Shown: positions 58,799-64,000 of the stretch, piece by piece
How positions within the stretch are numbered: position 1 is the stretch's first letter
How the letters are laid out: each line of letters begins with the position of its first letter
Origin: Amorphophallus konjac
Taxonomy: Eukaryota; Streptophyta; Magnoliopsida; Alismatales; Araceae
Direction: 5' to 3'
DNA length: 64,000 nt
NCBI GenBank assembly: GCA_022559845.1
Contig: JAHNEJ010003546.1
Location: 212,481-276,480, forward strand
Notes under the pieces: generated by a model
Database searches by the model: none
The model's input: the letters and a program-made list of their open reading frames with translations, nothing else
What the model was told of the DNA's origin: nothing
Program-made: the position numbers and the translations under genes

Positions 58799-61081
58799 TG
58801 TAACGACCCGAGAATCCGATTACCGGGAAGGCCCGATAACCCGAGACTCGTACCGCCACCCACGAGTCCGAAGACTCGGAAGGGTTAAAAGGATGGTGTG
58901 GAAACTACACAAGTATCACAAATAATTGCAGAAATTAAACAGTTATAATATTAAGCAGGAAATAAATTAACATTTTACATGGTCCACAATAAAATAACAA
59001 CAACAGCAACAGTAGTCCACGACTAGTACAGTGACAAGAAAGAAAAGTACAGCTACACGGGGCATCCCCCGGCTCTGACCTCTGGCACTACCTCTGGGCA
59101 CCCGCACCACGCTGCGCTCCTGACGCGCTCCCCGAAGGTGGCGCCTCACCTGAAACACGGTGAAAACACGCAGGGAATTAGTCTCAGAACAAGACTCAGT
59201 AGGGATCACTCGAACCCTACCTCAAAAAATGAGAAACCACTACTCTAGCGGTAGGAAAGTACCTCGGAAAGGAAAGCCCTGTACTCTACAGAACTAGACC
59301 CTACGGCACGCAAACCGACACACGTGCCACGGTACGAGAAGACCGAAACTCAACGGTCGAACCGTCAAAACCCGAAGGTCGGAAACACACGACTGACAGT
59401 CTGACACTCCGTACTCGACAGGAGTACCACCCACTAGAAGCACAGCCGGTAGCGTCCCCTGACGTCTTACACCGCACCGCAGGTGAACCGCCTGACGTGG
59501 TAGGTCCTACCCGAGGCGCGAACACCGTACAAGTAACCACAAACAAGTGACTAGCTGGGGTCACGCCCGTCGACGTGGGTCCAACCGCCCCCAACCACGT
59601 GTGCACACATAGACCACGCGTCCCAGGTCTGGCCCTCTGACCGGTTTTCCCCTCAGCCGGACTCTGGCTGCAAGACGTGGGGCCCAACGGTAACCGGTCC
59701 ACAAACCGTCTCGAAAGGTCGGCCCGTACACCACTCCCTGGTGCGACTAGCACCCGCGTACTAGTAGGCTACGACTAGTGGAGGGTCACTGAAGGAGTAG
59801 ACTCTCGAGTCAACGGAAAACGACGTCCGAATCCGACAACGTGTGGGAATCACCCCACGCACCAGCCCCGTCGCACGGTGACCACGGTCGGAAAAGAAAC
59901 AGACGCATTGCCCACGGTCAAACGCCTAACCGAGGCAAACGGGACTTCCGGACACCAAAGACACGGTCACGGAACTCCACGGGGTGCCCGGGGCGCACAC
60001 ACGGCCCAAGAGAAACACCCAACAACAGGCAAGATCGCGCTAGGGACACCTAGCGCGACAGGGAAGATCGCGCTATGACCCCATAGCGCGACAGGAACCG
60101 CCTCCTGTTCATCTTCTCCGATGAACGCGCTCGGTCGGGGCGGCGCGACCTCCAAGAATGCACAACTGGAGTATAGCGCGTTCTCAGTCCGCGGCCGAAA
60201 ACGGTAAGAACGCCCAAAAATTCTAACCACGCCCCCATACCTCCATAGGAGAGGGGGAAAATAAAGGGGAAGACCCCTGGGGACCCCTAGCATGATTCTA
60301 GGCCCTCAAAACACGAATCCATGCATTGAATCCATAGATCAGGCGAGCTCTCCCCAAATCATGGAAAAACCCAAAAACGCTCAAATGATCCCCTCTCGGC
60401 CTCCCCGCGGCCTATAAATCACGGAAAAGAACGGCATGAGACTAAGGAACGTCACCCTACCTCGATGGAGCGAATGCTCCGTCGGATCGATCACGAATCA
60501 CGAAGAATGCTCGAAGCTTCATGAACTCCCCACGCTTCCCACGCTCGCCGCACGCCCACGAGATCGCCTCACCGTCGCCCACGCGTCCGCGCCGTCGCCC
60601 CGCCGCCGTCCGTAGCCGGAGAGGGGTTCGCCGCGTCCGAATGGGAGAGAGGGAGAGAGAGGAGGGCTCACGGTTGGGGAAGGAAGGAGGAAGAAGAAGA
60701 AAGAGAAAGGAGAAAAGAAAAAGAAAAAGAATTAGGGCTTTATAGAAAATCCGAATTTTCGGAAAAATATCGAAAAATAGAAAAATACATTTCTGGAATC
60801 CTCGGAACGCACCGATCGCAACGGTACCACTCGTGCCCGGGTGAACGGCCCAGTTAACCCGCAGCGAGCGTCCGAAGGAAAAGCCGAAACACACGCCGGG
60901 AATCGGAAAACACACGCGGAAAAGCCGCGGAACGCCTCCGGGCCTCCGAAACGACTCCGGATCGCGCCGATCCGAACACGAAAGATGTCTGAAACGAAAT
61001 TTCGGACACAACAGAGCTAGACGCTCCGAAAACCAGATCCGGGACCCACGAAGAAGGATCCGAAAGGTCCGGGATATTACA
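58799..61081 (-). repeat. 5' LTR of element B
   Basis: 2283 bp, the same length as the other copy, with scattered substitutions, mainly transitions. Confidence 0.95.
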
Positions 61082-61943
61082 GTAAATATCCGATTTAGAT
61101 TCCGTCAGTTCTCAATTCTCACAAGTCACTTTCATCTCCCAGGTCGTGTTGGAATGATCGGCACGCCGATTAAACTGGTATTTCAGATTTTAGACCCCCC
61201 AACCCCTAGTTATCTGTCTTTTAAATTAATTATATTTAGAGAATGCACTTTTGAGCGCTGGGCCCAAGCCGGATATCCAATTTGGATTCCGTTAGTTCTC
61301 ACAAGTCACTTTCATCTCCCAGGTCATGTTGGATGGATCGGTACACCGATCAGACCTGTATTTCAGATTTTAGACCCCCGGACCCGACTTCTTTAGTTTT
61401 AAACTAAGTGTATTTACAAAATGCACTTTTGAGCGCTGGGCTCAAACCGGGTATCCAATTTGGATTCCGCTAGTTCTCACAAGTCACTTTCATCTCCTAG
61501 GTAGTGTTGGAATGATCGGCACGTATATTAGACCGTTATTTCAGATTTTAGACCCCCAGATTTGACTTCTTTAATTTTAAACTAAGTGCATTTATAAAAT
61601 ACACTTTTGAGCGCTGGACCCAAACCGGGTATCCAATTTGGATTACGTCAGTTCTCACAAGTCACTTTTATCTCCCAGGTCGTGTTGGAAGGATCAGCAC
61701 GCCGATTAGACCGGTATTTCATATTTTGGACCCTCGGGCCCGACTTCTTTATTTTTAAACTAAGTGCATTTACAAAATACACTTTTGAGCGCTGGGCCCA
61801 AACCGGGTATTCGATTTTGATTCCGCCAGTTCTCACGAGTCACTTTTATCTCCCAGGTCATGTTGGATGGATCGGCACACCGATCAGACTGATATTTCAG
61901 ATTTTAGACCTCCGTACCTTACTTCTTTAATTTTAAACTAAGT
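61082..61943. repeat. 178-bp tandem array of CACTA 2, part 2
   Basis: Resumes at ATATCCGATTT, where the unit was cut by element B, and continues through four further unit starts near 61253, 61431, 61609 and 61787. Confidence 0.93.
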
Positions 61944-63254
61944 CATCATCATCATCATCATCATCATCAGAGCCTTATCCCAATTAATTGGGGTCGGCTA
62001 CATGAATCCTGTTCCGCCAAAGATTTCTATCAAGTGCAATATTCATATTTAAACTCAAGGAACTAATGTCCTTCCTAATAACATCGCACCATCTCATTTT
62101 AGGCCTTCCTCGAGCTCTTTTGCTAGCATCCACTAAGATTTGATCACATCTTTTAACCGGCGTTGAGTTAGGGCGACGAAACACATGTCCAAACCACCTG
62201 AGTCTATTTTCTCTCATTTTACTATCAATTGGAGCTATCCCTAAGTCCTTACGGATGCGCTCATTCCTAATCTTGTCTTTCTTAGTCTTGCCACACATCC
62301 ATCTCAACATCCTCATCTCTGCTACACACATTTTGTGGATGTGTTCCTTTCGTACTGCCCAACACTCGGTACCATATAACAGAGCAGGTCTCACAGCCGT
62401 TCTATAAAACCTCCCTTTGAGTTTCACAGGCATACGACGATCACAAAGGATACCTGATGCACTTCTCCATCTTAACCAGCCTGCCTTAATCCTATGTGTA
62501 ACGTCATCATAAATCTCCCCATTCTCTTGTATGATAGACCCTAAGTATCGAAAGCTACTACTCTTCGGAATGTTATGTCCGTCAATTAGAACCATGTCTT
62601 CCTGAACCACTCTCCCATTACTAAAATTACAGTGCATAAATTCTGACTTGCTCCTACTAATTTTAAAACCTTTAGACTCCAAGGCAAGTCTCCAACGCTC
62701 TAACTTAGCATTTAGAGCATCAATACTCTCATCAATTAAAACAATATCGTCTGCAAATAGCATACACCAAGGGATATCATCATGCAATTGTTTAGTTACT
62801 TCATCCATAACTAAGGCAAAGAGATACGGACTTAGTGCAGAACCTTGATGCAAACCTATAGAAACGGGAAATTCACCAGTCTCCCCAGCAATAGTTCGAA
62901 CACTAGTAATAGCACCGTCGTACATATCCTTAATCAAATCAACATATCCTTGAGAGATTCCTTTCTTTCTTAATGTCCACCAAATCAATTCTCTCGGTAC
63001 TCGATTGTACGCCTTCTCTAAATCAAGAAAAACTATATACAAATCTTTTCTCATCTCTCTATACTTCTCCATTAGCTGCCGTAGCAAGAAAATAGCTTCT
63101 GTAGTAGATCTATTTGGCATAAAACCAAACTGATTTTCCGACACAGTAGTCATACCACGGAGGCGTTTATCAATTACTCTTTCCCAAAGTTTCATAGTAT
63201 GACTCATAAGCTTAATTCCACGATAATTATTACAACTTTGAATATCTCCTTTAT
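61944..63254 (-). mobile_element. 5'-truncated RTE-type LINE
   Basis: The minus-strand 3' end is a (TGA)n-type microsatellite tail (CAT run at 61944-61969 on the plus strand) instead of poly-A, as in RTE-clade LINEs. Both flanks carry TTTTAAACTAAGT (61931-61943 and 63255-63267), a 13-bp target duplication taken from the 178-bp unit. Since the sequence also recurs in the array, the duplication could be partly coincidental. The 5' part of the element is missing. Confidence 0.88.
61984..63207 (-). pseudogene. RTE LINE reverse transcriptase, C-terminal 407 codons
   Basis: An open frame of 407 codons covers the reverse transcriptase from the NQFGFMPNRSTTEAIFLLRQ block through LDLEKAYNRVPR, the GLHQGSALSPYLF block and the catalytic MLFADDIVL, then the thumb and the C-terminal region with WRNRIHVADPN. 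The endonuclease and the N-terminal part of the enzyme are absent by 5' truncation, so it is not an autonomous element, but the part present has no stop or frameshift. The visible Met is internal and is not the native start. Confidence 0.92.
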
Positions 63255-63267
63255 TTTTAAACTAAGT

Positions 63268-64000
63268 GCATTTATAAAATGCACTTTTGAGCGGCGCTGG
63301 ACCCAAATCGGGTATCCGATTTTGATTTTGTCAGTTCTCACAAGTCACTTTTATCTTCCAGATCGTGTTGGAAGGATCGGCACGCCGATCAGATCGATAT
63401 TTTATATTTTAGACCTCCGGACCTGAATTCGTTAATTTTAAACTAAGTACATTTATAAAATACACTTTTGAGCGACGGGCCCAAACCGGGTATGCGATTT
63501 ACATTCCACCAGTTCTCACAAGTCACTTTTATCTCCCAGGTCGTGTTGGAATGATCGGCACGCCGAGCAGGCCAATATTTTATATTTTAGACCCCCGAAT
63601 CCTGAATTTTATGAATTCTTCTAAACTAAGTTAGTTTTGAAAGCACGCTTAGTTTTGAATTGAGTTATTTTAGCGTCGGGATCAAACCGGATATTCGATT
63701 TGGATTCCATCCGCTCTCACAAGTCACGTCTACCTCCCAGGTCGTGTTGGAATGATCGGCACGCCGATCAGGCCAGTATTTTTCATTTTGGACCCCCGAA
63801 CCCTGAATATTTTGAATTCTTCTAAACTAAGTTACTTTTGAAAACTAACTTAGTTTTGAATTGAGTTATTTGAGCCTCAGGCTCAAATCGGATATCCGAT
63901 TTGGATTGCGTCAGCTCTCACAAGTCACATCTACCTCCCAGGTCGTGTTGGAACGATCGGCACACTGATCAGGCCAGTATTTTACAGTTTGGACTCCCGA
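63268..64000. repeat. 178-bp tandem array of CACTA 2, part 3, to the right edge
   Basis: Four more units, at about 63286, 63471, 63673 and 63850. The last two are longer and more diverged (about 180-200 bases), with an added AACTAAGTTAGTTTTGAAAGC segment, which suggests the array edge is near or that a second unit type begins. Confidence 0.88.

Larger units (their letters stand above)
51616..61081 (-). mobile_element. Ty3/gypsy chromovirus element B (Tekay/Del type), 9.5 kb
   Basis: Two LTRs of 2283 bp each (51616-53898 and 58799-61081), about 98 percent alike on inspection, surround one polyprotein on the minus strand. The primer site TGGTATCAGAGC (58785-58796) lies two bases from the 5' LTR and the purine tract AAGGGGGGAGGG borders the 3' LTR. 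Reverse transcriptase, RNase H and then integrase follow in the gypsy order, ending in a chromodomain-like tail. The flanking pentamers do not match (CCAGC and GTAAA). It sits inside a 178-bp repeat unit of CACTA 2. Confidence 0.95.
49114..64000. mobile_element. CACTA transposon 2 (left end and interior; right end outside)
   Basis: Starts CACTACAAGAAAAGGCG at 49114 inside LTR D. Its subterminal repeats are CCGTCTGAAAT/TTTCAGACGGA words (49130-49600), unlike the GCGACCGA words of CACTA 1, so it is a different family. An acidic exon remnant follows, then the 178-bp array. Gypsy element B and an RTE-type LINE have inserted into the array. The right terminus is not in the window, and it is assumed that the array up to the edge belongs to the same element. 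Confidence 0.75.

Overview
The window is nuclear DNA of a flowering plant. It shows a spliced plant B-box gene, a captured receptor-like cytoplasmic kinase with introns, and dense nested plant retrotransposons and DNA transposons. Long introns and the style of the transposons fit a large, repeat-rich genome, perhaps a monocot, but the species cannot be named from the sequence. There is no operon-like organisation and no tRNA, rRNA or CRISPR.

Region 1 (1-17.3 kb, minus strand): the only convincing host gene is a BBX22-type double B-box protein. Exon 1 (16510-16695) and exon 2 (1-411, running off the left edge) join in phase 0 across a 16.1-kb intron. That intron holds a nearly intact Ty1/copia element with identical 105-bp LTRs (3594-8522), a repeat of about 155 bp broken by an L1-type LINE fragment, a Mutator-like element with a polypyrimidine interior (9781-11458), two minisatellites (about 11.9-14.0 kb) and a SINE-like remnant. 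Short tandem repeats flank the first exon.

Region 2 (17.3-34.7 kb): AT-rich intergenic DNA with a GC-cored transposon-like insertion (17.4-18.5 kb), a solo LTR with TSD CATTA (21575-22662), a TRIM-type mini-retrotransposon (23716-29708, TSD AATAT) into which a 5.65-kb CACTA element has jumped (23877-29529), and a SINE with a 16-bp TSD (31105-31231). The CACTA carries a terminal acidic exon, six 179-bp tandem repeats, a long foldback and three exons of an RLCK-VII kinase gene.

Region 3 (34.7-64 kb): a nest of related Ty3/gypsy elements: a truncated element C (34.7-37.5 kb), a 9.7-kb non-coding LARD-like element A with 3.3-kb LTRs (37973-47681, TSD CGCAG), an LTR fragment D (47876-49113), and a coding chromovirus B of Tekay/Del type (51616-61081, minus). 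B sits inside the 178-bp tandem array of a second CACTA (49114 to beyond the right edge), which also holds a 5'-truncated RTE-type LINE (61944-63254).

The most unusual signal is an array of short palindromes in the LTRs of elements A, B, C and D. Arm sequence differs completely between the families, yet inside each family the arm-loop-arm geometry is fixed: 7-12-7 in A, 7-10-7 in B, 8-6-8 in C and 7-7-7 in D. In A, B and C the array starts about 535-560 bp downstream of the TATA-like box, so it should lie in the transcript. In A the palindromes are paired in a period of about 78 bp, and most arm mismatches are G.U-compatible on the sense strand. This looks like a repeatedly re-invented RNA structural module and is the best candidate here for something undescribed.
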